Positions 13,901 through 25,075 of a DNA stretch of 64,000 bases are shown here, one piece after another. This stretch comes from Hymenolepis diminuta (taxonomy: Eukaryota > Platyhelminthes > Cestoda > Cyclophyllidea > Hymenolepididae). The stretch is from NCBI GenBank assembly GCA_900708905.1, contig CAADRB010000001.1:1194478-1258477 (forward strand), read 5' to 3'. Position 1 is the first letter of the stretch. The number at the start of each line of letters is the position of its first letter. The position numbers and the translations under genes were made by a program. A model generated the notes under the pieces. That model was given only the letters and a program-made list of their open reading frames with translations. It ran no database searches and had not been told where the DNA came from.

Positions 13901-14946
13901 AAATATTTCACGAGACAAAATTATTTTAGACATATCCATCGCCGAATCATACAAACCATTTGGACCTCTGAATATATATGCTTTATCATTTGCCAAGTTA
14001 GTGGGTAATTTAGCGGTGACGTGGCTTTACTCTCAACCATGAATGCAAAATAACAATGACAAGTAGCCTAGCACCCGCTATTTTTATGAGTTCTTTTCAG
14101 AGCACCGATAATATTCAATTTCGTTTCATATCAGTTTCGAAATTAAACAAATGGAAAGGACCATTTTACAGTCAGAATGAAAGTAATAAGCGCTTTTGTT
14201 TGAAAGGTGCTCAACTACCTTTATTCATTGTCTACTCGGGGTTATGTATCGTAATAAAGACGATATCGATAAATAAAAGATAGATGAACATTTACCGAAT
14301 TCCCTCATGGTTCATAAGAGCACTGGAAAATAGTAAAGCACTAAAAATTAATATCCCGACTATAGTAGGCTATAATAATATGAATTTTCAGTAAAGAAAC
14401 TTGATTTTTTGGAACGATAAAAAGTTTTCTCGTTTATCGGTCATCAATACGAGGATACATGATGAGGGAAGAGATAGCAATGGAAATTTCTGAGGTCTTA
14501 CTAGCTGTTTATCTGCCAAATGAAAACGAAATAAGCATATGAAAATCATGCTACTGTCTCAATATACTTAACTTCCCTCTTTCATTCAATCAGCTGCCAA
14601 AGATATCAAATATGTAATAGAAAAGAGATTAGGAAGTGTTTGATAACTTAAAATAATTGACGTATATCTGAGTTATCCGACCCGCCATCTATACTTTTCA
14701 ATCCACTTTACATAAGGAGCTATTTGAAGGCCAATTAAAAATTAAAAGTAAACTCTTTCATTAATAAACAAAATAAAATAAATATAAAATATAAACACAG
14801 TCTTAAATTGGGTCATAAATAATTCCTAATCATTACAAGGACCAAATATAATTGATAGGTTTGTGGCACTAGGTTGAATATTTCAATAACATGTTGAGGT
14901 CAAAAAGAATATTTGAAGACATAACTTATAAATAATATATACATAA
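7914..14946. other. Probable LTR remnant, then intergenic
   Basis: The first several hundred bases after the polypurine tract are probably decayed 3' LTR; an AATAAA near 8880 could be its polyadenylation signal, but no second LTR copy confirms the limits. The rest is AT-rich with only short open frames (for example 10547-10732 and 14056-14283) lacking domains or convincing splice sites. No gene is supported. Confidence 0.4.
12130..12151. repeat. Perfect 9-bp hairpin
   Basis: AGTGATTGA and TCAATCACT are perfect inverted arms separated by a four-base TTTC loop. Function unknown; short hairpins arise by chance in AT-rich DNA. Confidence 0.5.
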
Positions 14947-14952
14947 TTTATT
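14947..14952 (-). terminator. Polyadenylation signal of the channel gene
   Basis: TTTATT on the plus strand reads AATAAA on the minus strand, three bases past the TAG stop codon of the innexin-like gene. If used, the 3' UTR would be only about 20-40 bases. No better signal was noticed close downstream. Confidence 0.5.
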
Positions 14953-14955
14953 CTC

Positions 14956-16824
14956 CTAACAATACTGATCACAAAAGTCTATATTAACTCGAACCTTGCC
15001 AAATCCTAGCCGAGATGAGAGATCCTCATTTCTTATATGATTATTCGGTGTGGAGGTAGCTCGACTGTACATAGCAGGACTGAGGCGTCGACAGAGGAAG
15101 ACGTAGCGCAAGAGCCAAACTCTCAGTTGCATGACATCAGGAAATTGCCGACTATTCTCCTTACAAAGGAGATTTATAAAATGAAAATCCGTCCTGGTGA
15201 TACCCGGAAGGTATGACAGTCGAAGATTGAAAACCTCTCGTCGGGTGACAAAGAGCGACCCTCGTAGTTGCATTCTTGCCAATGCTAATAGTCGAATGTA
15301 GTCAGAGAAGAAATTCTCATCACGGCGTGTCAATAAACAAGCAGCTAGGTCAGAATGAAGTACAGATTTAGTTCCACAGGCAATAGTTGACTCCTTGTAA
15401 ACACGACTGTGTGAGAAATTTCGATGAAAGAAAATTAGAGAACAAACAAAACCTAACAGACCCAAGGCACCAAGACAAAAGGCTGTCATATTAAGTGCAA
15501 AAGTTGTCGAGGTGAGGCAAACATGAAGAGTAGTGGATTTCTCAGTAGGTCGACAGTAAAAACTACCAGAAAACGGTTCCCCATTGGTAATAGCTGATAG
15601 AATGAGCACAAGTGTGAAAGTGGTGATATTGAAGAGAAATAGGACAATATGTTTAGCAAGAAATCGTCGAACGTAAAAGTCTGTCTTTTGCCAACCAGAA
15701 ATGAAGAGATTGAGAGCATGATCATCCCTGCTGACTCGAAGTTTCGGTAAATGCATTACAGCAGCTGAAGGCAGGTCCATTTCGGACTCATATCCAGTAT
15801 CAACTGGTGATATAGTATTCTTGGGGTGTGAGATCTGAAAATTTCCTACCGGTTCCGTAATTGTGAGTTCATCACCATTTCGACATTGAGTAGGTGTTGG
15901 TCGACCAGAATTCTTCGTCCTAACCTGCTGAATAATTGGCATGAAGTTGGAGCTAAGAGGCATGGAACTAATTGTTGATGCAATGGAAATCAACTCACGC
16001 TGAGCGGTCTTACGGAAACTCCTCAGTTCAGAAGCCACAAGAGAGGCATCACAATATATAGAGTGTCGAATAATAAGGTGCCAACATAGGTGAGGAATCC
16101 AATTTAAGATGGCAATAAGGATCAAAATGATCGGAAAACATTCATGTTGAAGACTCCCCGTAACACGATCCTCGTTTTCTTTATCCTTGGCGCCTTGAAG
16201 AATTACTTGCATCAACTTTGTCCTGCAAACTTGGTTGACGAATTTATTTGATGCGCCTGTAGTCACTCTTGCGGGCTGGCAGCTGACGAAATCTGTGAAA
16301 GAGTGGACAAGAAAGAAGATGCTTCCCAGTGATAGAGGAATGATCACTCCTAGAAGAAAAAGAGCTCTATCAATCCACAGCGTAGTTCTGATTCGTTTTA
16401 GTAGAATAGGAGACTGAGATTCTTGTCGGGAATGGTGTGCCATACGGCTGAGCTGGGACATCTTGGATTGAGGATAGTTTGGTGAATAACCTTGTGGGTT
16501 CCGAGATATTGAAGGCATCAGGTTCTGTACAGCTCTACGACCTCCATTCTCAGAACTGATTTCACTGATGACATCAGCACCATCGTCTCGTTCATTCGTA
16601 AGAAGGACAGTAATTGGGGAACTAGAGCTATCTGAAGTAGGAGATGCAGTAGGAGTTGATATATAAGTCTGGGTTTTGTTGTTGGCAAAAATGGAGGAGT
16701 GGACGTCATTCTCCCTAGAATCACTATTGAGAATGGCTTGAATTTCTGTTACATGACGGATCAGATTCGGAGTGGAAGGTAGACCAGCGGAAGTTGTTGA
16801 TGATGTTATAGCTCCTTTCAGCAT
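14956..16824 (-). CDS. Divergent innexin/pannexin-family channel protein
   Basis: The 622-codon uninterrupted frame encodes four hydrophobic segments near residues 153-176, 229-253, 391-412 and 441-466. The first outer loop has two Cys 18 residues apart (C182 and C200), as in innexins and pannexins; the second outer loop has C424 and C436. The end of TM2, NWIPHLCW, matches the Pro-His-Leu-x-Trp ending common there. Members form gap junctions or hemichannels in the plasma membrane. The innexin YYQWV signature before TM2 is absent (HECFPI instead), and the C-terminal region (about 505-575) looks more pannexin-like. The first 150 residues are Ser/Thr-rich and unusually long; M122 would give a normal short N-terminus. 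The chosen ATG is the first after an in-frame TGA. A 5' exon or an LRRC8-type relative cannot be excluded, but no leucine-rich repeats follow. Confidence 0.8.
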   Translation of the reverse strand: MLKGAITSSTTSAGLPSTPNLIRHVTEIQAILNSDSRENDVHSSIFANNKTQTYISTPTASPTSDSSSSPITVLLTNERDDGADVISEISSENGGRRAVQNLMPSISRNPQGYSPNYPQSKMSQLSRMAHHSRQESQSPILLKRIRTTLWIDRALFLLGVIIPLSLGSIFFLVHSFTDFVSCQPARVTTGASNKFVNQVCRTKLMQVILQGAKDKENEDRVTGSLQHECFPIILILIAILNWIPHLCWHLIIRHSIYCDASLVASELRSFRKTAQRELISIASTISSMPLSSNFMPIIQQVRTKNSGRPTPTQCRNGDELTITEPVGNFQISHPKNTISPVDTGYESEMDLPSAAVMHLPKLRVSRDDHALNLFISGWQKTDFYVRRFLAKHIVLFLFNITTFTLVLILSAITNGEPFSGSFYCRPTEKSTTLHVCLTSTTFALNMTAFCLGALGLLGFVCSLIFFHRNFSHSRVYKESTIACGTKSVLHSDLAACLLTRRDENFFSDYIRLLALARMQLRGSLFVTRREVFNLRLSYLPGITRTDFHFINLLCKENSRQFPDVMQLRVWLLRYVFLCRRLSPAMYSRATSTPNNHIRNEDLSSRLGFGKVRVNIDFCDQYC

Positions 16825-17070
16825 TTCACTGCCAATAATGCATCATCGGCGGGCATATGTAAAGATGACTGGCCTCGCGAAACCGTGGGTGTGAGTGGCT
16901 GCGCCCAAATCGCCATCTAGCCAATCAGCGATGAGACTCAGCTAACCAATAGACGCTTGCTGAAGTCTAGGTGTCCTGTTTTGGGGTCTGGTTTTTGCAG
17001 GTGTTGTGAGAAGAGGGTTCTAAAAGTAACACCTGTGATGGCACCAGTAATTCGATGACACCTTTTCGTG
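16825..17070 (-). promoter_or_regulatory. Promoter region of the channel gene
   Basis: The sequence just upstream of the channel ORF is clearly more GC-rich than its surroundings. It has two CCAAT boxes on the plus strand (16921-16925 within AGCCAATCAG, a strong NF-Y site, and 16946-16950 within AACCAATAG) and a nested inverted-repeat array (16969-17063). No TATA box was seen at a fitting distance. Position and composition suggest the proximal promoter; the transcription start is not determined. Confidence 0.5.
16969..17063. repeat. Concentric inverted-repeat array with four AGGTGT sites
   Basis: Three pairs of inverted arms share a common centre near 17016-17017: AGGTGTC (16969-16975) with GACACCT (17057-17063), CTGGT (16988-16992) with ACCAG (17043-17047), and CAGGTGTT (16998-17005) with AACACCTG (17028-17035). 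The four AGGTGT cores start about 30 bases apart (16969, 16999, 17029, 17058). AGGTGT is the T-box half-site core, and the inner pair also contain CAGGTG/CACCTG E-boxes. It may be a binding-site cluster or the relic of a larger palindrome. Confidence 0.6.
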
Positions 17071-20000
17071 CTTTGTTTTAACTACCCGTTTTTAGTCGTA
17101 TATTCACTTAAATGTGTACCTTTAATGCAATGATGTCAGTTATAATTTTAAAGCATTCCAAATTAAAATAAAAATATACGTAAAATAAATAAAGTAGACT
17201 TAAGGTCGTGCATCGGCAAAGGAAATTTTCATTCATATAGGTTAAAATATGAGAAAATAGTACTTATCAGTATTCAAAAATCTAGCATCAGATAGCCTAG
17301 TTAGAAATCAATCAACTGTTGGATTTAATTAGCATGGTTTGTAAGCCCTGCATATCGTGGATATGAACTCATTCTGGAAACTAAGGATTATATCCTGTAA
17401 TTCAAACTTTGATACATTAATTGATGAAGGAGTAAACTATTCCCATTAACTATAATCAAATGACGATGGTTTGAATTTACTCCCTGCTATAATTGGTTTT
17501 CTCCCATTCTACCTTTCTGGACAGATAATTGTACAATGTTTTGATGCTGTCCCGCGACTGAAATCTTTATTTTTCGCTTTGATATTGTTAATATTAGCTT
17601 TACATTAAAAAGAAATGCAGGGTGAAAACCATTCCTTTGTGTATTGCCAACATTGGGGAAATTATATCTGATCGCAAGAAATTAATTAATGGTGATCACA
17701 TTAGGGTGGTTTGCCAACTAATGGTCAGTTCCAAGATTTAGCCTCAAGGTCGCTGAAAGAGCAGTAATTTCTTTAAGAAAGAAAAGATGCTATGAAAACC
17801 CATTAATAGCAATTTTAGCCAATGCTGCTAGTCAAACCGTTCACTGGATGTGCGCATAATATGGCAGAAGCGAGAGTTGAGGTTTTCCAATAGCTCAGAA
17901 AGATCGGTCCTGATTTCTTATTTGACCGATCTCCTACCTATTTACTTAAAGAAACGCAAACAATTTTTTAAAACAGCTTACACATTGAAGTAACTTCCCA
18001 CGATTTTTGACCGAAATTACATATTAAAGAACCCATTTAACGAAAACGATGTTAAAATAGTTAAGAAAGAGTCTATTCAATTGGAAATCTCTCATATTGT
18101 TGTTCTTACTTATCTTCAACTGTTATATATTATCTTCTTAATATATAAATAAAAAATTTTGGATTTCATTTCTTAAATTGATATTAAAAGTATATAAATC
18201 ACCTGCGCATAAAGAATGACTTTACGCCGTCGTTTTACCCCAAAGTATTCGACTGATGGATAATTTTCTATTACTACCTAATTAAAAGTACTATTTTTGG
18301 CAAGTGGCATTAAGTGAAAAAATGACCGCCCGTTGAAAAGCTAACTTGAAATTTATGATATATGGTACAGAAGAAAAATAAAATGTGAGTCACTAATGGA
18401 GTGAATACAAATATATGTCGAAGTTAAAAATTTACGTGTATAAGCTCTCATTTCGGAACCAGAGTAAATCAAGAAAATAAGAGCATGGTTCAAGAATTTT
18501 ATTACTAAAAAACACTCATTCAAAAGAGTCGTGCTTTAAATGAATTCATTAAATTTACCGTTAGACATCAAGCAACTCTGATTCCTAGATCACGAGCTGA
18601 AACTTTTGGTTCCAAAATTTCGTCGTTTATCATTGACTTGATATCCCCTATTCACAGTGTTTAAGGCTAATAGATAAGTAAAGTAGTCTTGCCCATCTCT
18701 ATGCTCATCATATACCTGGATTCTGGAATTCCCCTTTGACGTTTGTATTTTTTCTCCAGAGGTGTAATTTGACACAATACTCTAAGATGCAATCTACTCA
18801 AGATATGTACTCTCCGGGTATTCCAGTTTTTTTAAAGTAATTGGCTATAAATTAGTCACAGTACATCTTACCCTTCTTATAGCTGAGAATAGGCATGTGA
18901 ACCAATTAACATTTCAGCGAATATTATTAAATAAGTTACAGTTGATTGTATTAATTCTCAGTAGATCTAATTATTACATATTTAGTAAATTCTAATGGGA
19001 TATATGCATTTTATAGGTATCTTTTTAATACTGTCATTATTTACCTGTTGTTAAGGTAATCCTGCAAGGGCTTCTTCTTATTTTTGCCTATCTCCCTAGA
19101 TCTAGTTAAGTACCTAGATTTAGAATAACAAAGAAGTGATATAGTTGAATACAACTCTTCTGTCGGCTTGTTTATCGAAAGTGGTTTAAACAATAACCAG
19201 AAAATAAGATTCATCCAATATGAGCTAATTAATCTTGTAGGATCCACTGTGGTCTTTTTTGAGATGAATCACGGTATCGGACGATAAATTGTTCATAATA
19301 TGAATAATGTAGTGTTCTGACTTTGGATAATTCTAGTTTTCCCTTTGGTGATAGATCACTTCCGAAATACTACTGCAATCGCTATAATTTGCCACTGTGT
19401 CATACTTACAATAATAAGGTAGATTTAATAATTCTCTCTCTAATACAGAATGAAGTGAAATCGTAAAATAGAAAAAACTATATTTATAATTTGCATTACA
19501 GCATAACCTGATAAAGTGCAGTCAGATATAGTACATCCAAAACTAGACAGGTAGGAAAATAATTCAGTGAAAAAAGCAAGAACGAGATTAGAATAAATAA
19601 AAGATTTTTTGAATAGCTTTTCTGTTCTTAACTATAAGCGCTCTTATACGACATTTACGAAAAGCCGGTTTAAGAATATCGGTTTTTATCGAAGTAATAA
19701 TCGCGGAATAATGACAGTGATTACTGGAAAATGCAGACTCTAAACTTTACCAGTTATATTTGACGAAATTTAGACGAATAACGAGCGAATAAAGGTCCCA
19801 CAATTTTCCCTTTTGAATTTTATTTGACTTTAAATGATCAGCCTCATCTAACTAATCTCCCAGTAATAAATATTAGTGACAAAATTCTCAGTGCAATCGG
19901 AGATGAAAAAATATATAAGTTAAGTCGGATTGGATTGGGATGACTATTTGTAAAAAAGGGATTTATGGACTTATTTGACGTGGAATGATAAAACATCCGG

Positions 20001-20245
20001 ACCACTTACACGGAGAAGTCTACAATCCGATTGTCAACGTCTGTCAATATATCCAAGTGATTGTGAACCAAAGATAGAGAATGCGAGATATATCATCCTA
20101 TTCATTAAGATATGGTATAGGGTTTTCGTATAGAAACGATTTCCAGATATTAACTTTATCAATTTAGAAAAGAAGTAGACTGGAAAGTCTGTTATTTCAA
20201 GCCTTTTCTCCTCTTTCCGTGTTACCTAGATTTTGATAAAAATTT

Positions 20246-20264
20246 CTCGATCAAAATGATCGAG
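20246..20264. repeat. Perfect 7-bp hairpin
   Basis: CTCGATC and GATCGAG flank a five-base loop AAAAT. Perfect dyad; function unknown. Confidence 0.5.
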
Positions 20265-21604
20265 TGTCAAATATTGAAAGATGCAGTTCATAAGCATAGG
20301 AAACCTAAACAATTAGACTGCACGAAAATAAAAATATACTATTTTCAGGCATTATTCAGTTTAACAGTTGGGGATGTGTATCATTGTACTACAGGAAAGT
20401 ACGGTGAATAATAGGAAGTTGGAATGCTCAGCTTGATTTTAATTCATCCTCTATAAATACCACTGAATCATGTTATGAGATCTGTAGGGTATGTACCAAA
20501 GATATGAACTGGAGTGAAAATTGCATGGTCTCAGATTTTATTTTTACAGGGAGAGTAGAGTAGACGCTACAACGTTGTCTCTAATATCTTACATTTTTCT
20601 GATAAATGAGGGTATTAAACAAAGATGGCGAATGTTGTTTAGAAATAAAAGGATAAAAATGCATTGGATATCAGATAATGGTCATTTTCATATGACACTT
20701 TTCACAAATAATCATTGTTAGCAGAAGAAAATGCATATTCGAAAGCGGATTGGGTGGCAGTTGACAATCACCTTGTTACAATGTATATAGTCAACGAAGG
20801 CCTTGATTTTTAATTACTCGTCATTTCTTTGATGACCTCGTTCCTTAAATCGATGGCAACTTCTATAATCGACAAGTAATCTCTATCATAGCCCGTATTT
20901 TACTATCCATTTCATTGGATTGATTGTCTGACCTTTTGTAAGCAAACTCTTAAACCATAGTCCAACGCTTGAATTCACGCAATATACGCATTCAGCCTCT
21001 CTTCTAACATCTAGAACTCGTAGTAAGTGGCTGTGAGAAGCGACTTCAGCTATTCCGGAATTCGTTTATCAGGTTAGTAATGTAGACATCCCAGTTAGCG
21101 AAGGAAGCACTAGTCAAATATAATGAGAATAAGCTTATTGTCAGGTGATTAATATACTAAACAAACTGAATGCCTTTTATGATACTGGTATGCTCCAATC
21201 AGACTGAGTAGAAGTTGAAATACCAAGTGCAGTCAACAGATGTGGAACAAAAATCCGCAAAGTACACTCAACACGTTTGGATAGACGGGTAATGTTGAAT
21301 TTATACGACGAATTATGTGTCATTCGGAATTTTAAATGAAACTGAATACGACCATAAAGTGCATGGAAAGGACGCGTGAGGATATAATTATAAGGTCATC
21401 ATGTTGTGGATCGTAGGATAAAGAGTTATCACAGCAATAATTGTCAATACTATAACGTATTGAGGGCTATTACCAAAACCCAAGAAGATGTCAGAGTGGG
21501 TACGTCTGGTTTCTTAAAATCCCAAAAATTTAAACGTGTCTTTTTGACGGATACAACAGGCACTCCCAACCGTCTATGCATCAGCCTGAGCATGCACCAC
21601 TGTA

Positions 21605-21690
21605 CTGATCCATCACAATCTTTACACTCAGAGAACCGGTTTCCGAACCTCCAAATATTCCGATAATTTGGCACATTCTTGTACATTTGA
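21605..21690 (+). repeat. Dispersed repeat R1, copy 1
   Basis: Aligns in the same orientation with 62630-62716. Shared blocks are CCGGTTTCC and, about 15 bases on, TCCGATAATTTG followed by a TTCTTG. Weaker similarity extends about 30 bases to the left. The minus strand reads open in both copies, so it may be the end of an old mobile element's coding region, but I do not recognise the family. Confidence 0.45.
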
Positions 21691-23539
21691 ATTATAAAAA
21701 TCCTTATAGGAAATTAATTTTCAATCACCCGGTATGGTCATAAGCGTACTTCTTACTAAAACACATGTTGGGTGCTTTTACCTCTTTTGTAGTGTAATCA
21801 AACTAGTATGCTGTAGTGATCTGCTGACGTGGCCCATTATATTTAAAAGCCATTCCTCCACTCACTGAACCCAAACCAAATTATTACTCTTTTTTGCTCT
21901 CTCTTCGATATAACATGCGGTAAATTAATTACAACTGCTCGAACGCTGGTGAGTCCTGTTGATCGAATGCAACAGGGGTGAAGAGAAGAAATTGGTCATG
22001 CATCCACTCTTTTTATTTATGCGGTGCCAGATGTGTAACTTCACATAACAACTTCAACTTCAAGGCTGTTCTATGAAATGAAGAGAGAGTTTTGCATGAA
22101 TATAACTTTCCGAATCAGGAATTGCAATATAAAGATGAAAATTGATGTCAGAATGCAGAAAATGCATATACACAAACTAACAAAGCTGTCTCCTCAGTGT
22201 TCTATAACATGAGAGCTATGGATCCAATTGACCAATCCTTACCCTCTGTACGATGATTATACAATTTCCATTATAAAGCTTATTTTTAAAATATCGAGAA
22301 GGTCTGCTAACTGTGGGGTAATATTCAAACAATGCTTCTACCATATGAAGAGAATGAAATATAGAATAGTTCAAAAAAAGGTTGAAAAGAATCATGAGGA
22401 AGAGAATTAAAGCTGAGGAGTTAACATTACATTGCTGTAATTGTATTCAAGTTGTGCGATTTCTGCTTAATCGATATAATTCTGCACATTATCATCTAAT
22501 AATGTAATGCTCAAGCTTTAGAATCTGTCAGCTAGGATTCTGAGCGGTTTTGTTCACGACATTTATAGTTAATTGATTAGCAAATTGATTTTAGTGGTTG
22601 ATCATGCCCTCTCGATATATTCGTCCGTTTCAATGGCTGAAGAGCAACATATTGACACTATATAAGATATTTTGGCAACTGGTTTTTCGCGAATTTGTTG
22701 CTATTCAACAGAATTTTCTTAGCTTTCCGTAAATCTCGCGTAGTTCTTCTTTTATCCTGGATAAACAGAAGAACCAAAATGGACTGAGAAAAAGTATTCC
22801 CAATAGGATTAAAGTTTTAGATCTTAATTTGTCAGTATAAAAATTTTCACCACAATGGTGATTTGGAGTCACTATGGATCTGATCCGATTTTGTCTTATT
22901 TTTGCTCTGTTCTTTGGGAGATAAAGCACACTGAGAATGGTCTTCTTTTCCTCAAACATTTTGTAAGTTTAGCTGAGATTAATCTATGTTTTCGGAACTG
23001 ATTTCCCTCATTTTCAATACGACTTCCTAATAAATGGTCATCAGGAGCGCTACTGGCTCTCATAATCAAGACATTCAGTCTATAATTTTTATAATGCCAT
23101 GCTAATAAAGTCGCCACAATGAAACTATAGTCTTCCTTCCCAAACTTGTAACACATGTCTTTTATCGGAAACGCTCTGTCTGATCATGCGACTTCCCTCC
23201 CCATTCTTCAGAGTCTGCCTACACAGTCATACATCTGTTTTTACTACACTACCTCTAAACAAGCCCATCGAGTTTTGTAGCTTAAAGGTTAATTGTGAGT
23301 CTCAACTATCTGAATTTTAGGTGAAATTGCTGAAAACTTTAAGGAATAAACGTTATGGAAACACTTTTCCATAAGATCTGGTGAGTAATCAAAACAACAG
23401 TCATAATTCATGGTTAAAAGTATCTAAAATCATCAAATAATTGCCTTTGTTCGTTAGAATAAGTAGGTCTTTTGAGATTGCTTGACCTACCAGTCAATTT
23501 GTTAACTAGTTACTAAGATCTAAACATCGAAAACAATAT

Positions 23540-23650
23540 TGCACTAAGGATTCTTGGGATCGAATCATGAAATGTGAACTTTGGAACATTGGCACAATCG
23601 GTAGCATGTTCGGAATCCATGCTTCTAATCTCATTCATCTCTTATCGGAC
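23540..23650 (+). repeat. tRNA-like (possible SINE) segment
   Basis: GGCACAATCGGTAGCATG at about 23589 closely resembles a tRNA A box and D-arm. A B-box-like GGGATCGAATC lies upstream of it rather than downstream, which is the wrong order for a tRNA. A rearranged or tandem SINE remnant is possible; no cloverleaf forms. Confidence 0.25.
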
Positions 23651-23853
23651 TATTTATGATTCTTGTGTTCAGATGTAACTGAAAATGACTGTGCCATTGA
23701 TAGTAATCATATTTTATTGTTGATACTATGATATGAAAATTGCTACTCAGATATCATTGTTTATGCGTCCGTCGCCATTGACTCTCGAAGTGAATCGAAT
23801 CACACGCTTATGGCTATCATGCATTTGATATCTCCCCATAAACCCACCTGGCC

Positions 23854-24003
23854 CTTCGTTCCACGAGCGAAGTCATTGATTAATGACCTCATAATTCAAT
23901 CAGCATCATCATCAAGAGAGCGCAAGGGGTAAACGTTGTCAGGGCAACGGAAGGAGCCTTTATATATGAATGGCAAGAGGCCGATGAATCAGCCGCCTTT
24001 AAG
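23854..24003 (+). promoter_or_regulatory. Dense regulatory block with X-box and TATA-like element
   Basis: Within 115 bases lie an 8-bp hairpin with one mismatch (CTTCGTTC 23854-23861 / GAGCGAAG 23865-23872), a perfect inverted repeat GTCATT-GATT-AATGAC (23872-23887) containing TGATTAAT (23877-23884, a Hox/PBX-type composite site), an RFX X-box consensus match GTTGTCAGGGCAAC (23935-23948) and a TATA-like CTTTATATATG starting at 23958. A GT splice-donor-like AAGGTGAAA follows at 24001. This looks like an enhancer or promoter on the plus strand, possibly with a short first exon, but no downstream coding exon could be linked to it. Confidence 0.4.
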
Positions 24004-24844
24004 GTGAAACCAGATTTTTTTAATTAGCTGTCTCTTCTCACGCACATACCACTAATATGAAGGCGCAGTTAAGTATTCATTCACTCTGACCCCGAAGGAA
24101 ACGGGATTTATCTGGAGAAACGCCTTCGTAGCGTTCCTTCAAGGTTGACTTTGGACTCCCTCGATATAACTCAACATTCGCTATAATATGCATTTTTGAC
24201 ACGAATTAACCAGCGTGATTTGCCATGTATATCACTCTACGTACACTGATAAGCATCGATTTCGTGACCTCTCATGCAGTGAAGGAAAGAGTTTTCTAAC
24301 ACATATCTTCCATAGAATTAAGTTTATTGTTAAAATCTGACTATGCACTCTATTTATTCAAAAGTATTGATCTGCAGGATCCTTAAAATTATGGAATGTG
24401 TATTGATCTCTTGATCTCTAATCATAAAAAATATTTTACAAGTATTTTTTCGATCGAGTGCTCGCAATTCAATAAATATGAATAATTGAACAATATTTAA
24501 ACAACGAATATAGGTTAATTTGCTATTATCACCTCTTTCATTTATGCAAAATTAGTGAAATTATTGCCGAAAAAATGAAAGTAAGGAAAGTAAAGTCTAC
24601 TTTAGAAGAGTTACACAATAATTCCATTATTCAAAATATAATCTTTTAATAACTACAGGAATTTAAATGGAGTCTAATTTTGCATTCATTCATAAGAGAA
24701 AAATTCGTCCTGCAGCATACATTGCCGCAAGAATGTTCATTTATTCAACCACTCATGTCCAATCATTTGGAATAGTGGTACACTACTACTGAATTGAATT
24801 GAGTAAAACTGCTATCGTAGATTTTGTTAATAGCTTGGTTAAAG
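24004..24844. other. Intergenic, small hairpin only
   Basis: The first 200 bases stay somewhat more GC-rich and include a short hairpin AACGC / GCGTT (24119-24135). The rest is AT-rich and featureless. Confidence 0.4.
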
Positions 24845-25075
24845 TAGCATCTGCTTAAAATGTGCCTCTTTGGCTCATTGACCACTGTGATCACCTGTCA
24901 TAGCAGAAGCCATGGGTTCGATTCTTATCTATAGCTAGGTCTGGCTAATATAGATGGTGGCAGAGTCCGAGTCCCCCACCAGAAAGTCTCTATGAAGTCA
25001 CTATCTACTCAGGATGAAAGTCGAAAACGCCTTCACAATGGCCTTGGAAATTACCTGATTAAAAAGGCGTAGAAG
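24845..25075 (+). repeat. SINE-like dispersed repeat, copy 2, with tRNA-like head
   Basis: The head has an A-box-like TTTGGCTCATTGACCAC and, about 35 bases later, a near-perfect B box GGGTTCGATTC, the arrangement of a tRNA-derived promoter. Downstream, from CACCAGA to GAAATTACC, it aligns with the 3.1 kb copy. Degenerate tRNA stems and a non-tRNA tail shared between loci fit a SINE. No poly-A or simple-repeat end was clear. Confidence 0.5.

Larger units (their letters stand above)
17071..23853. other. Intergenic, no recognisable gene
   Basis: About 6.8 kb of AT-rich sequence. Only short open frames occur (longest about 86 codons at 21406-21666, overlapping a dispersed repeat). Listed separately: a hairpin at 20246, the repeat copy at 21605 and a tRNA-like segment at 23540. 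No exon with domain support was found on either strand. Confidence 0.4.

Noticed and set aside
14956..16824. LRRC8-type channel subunit instead of innexin/pannexin
   Set aside because: The four-helix topology is shared, but no leucine-rich repeats follow and the loop cysteine spacing fits innexin/pannexin better.
21420..21450. mir-2-type seed TATCACAGC near 21427
   Set aside because: No hairpin with a plausible star strand can be drawn around it; a 9-base match is expected by chance.
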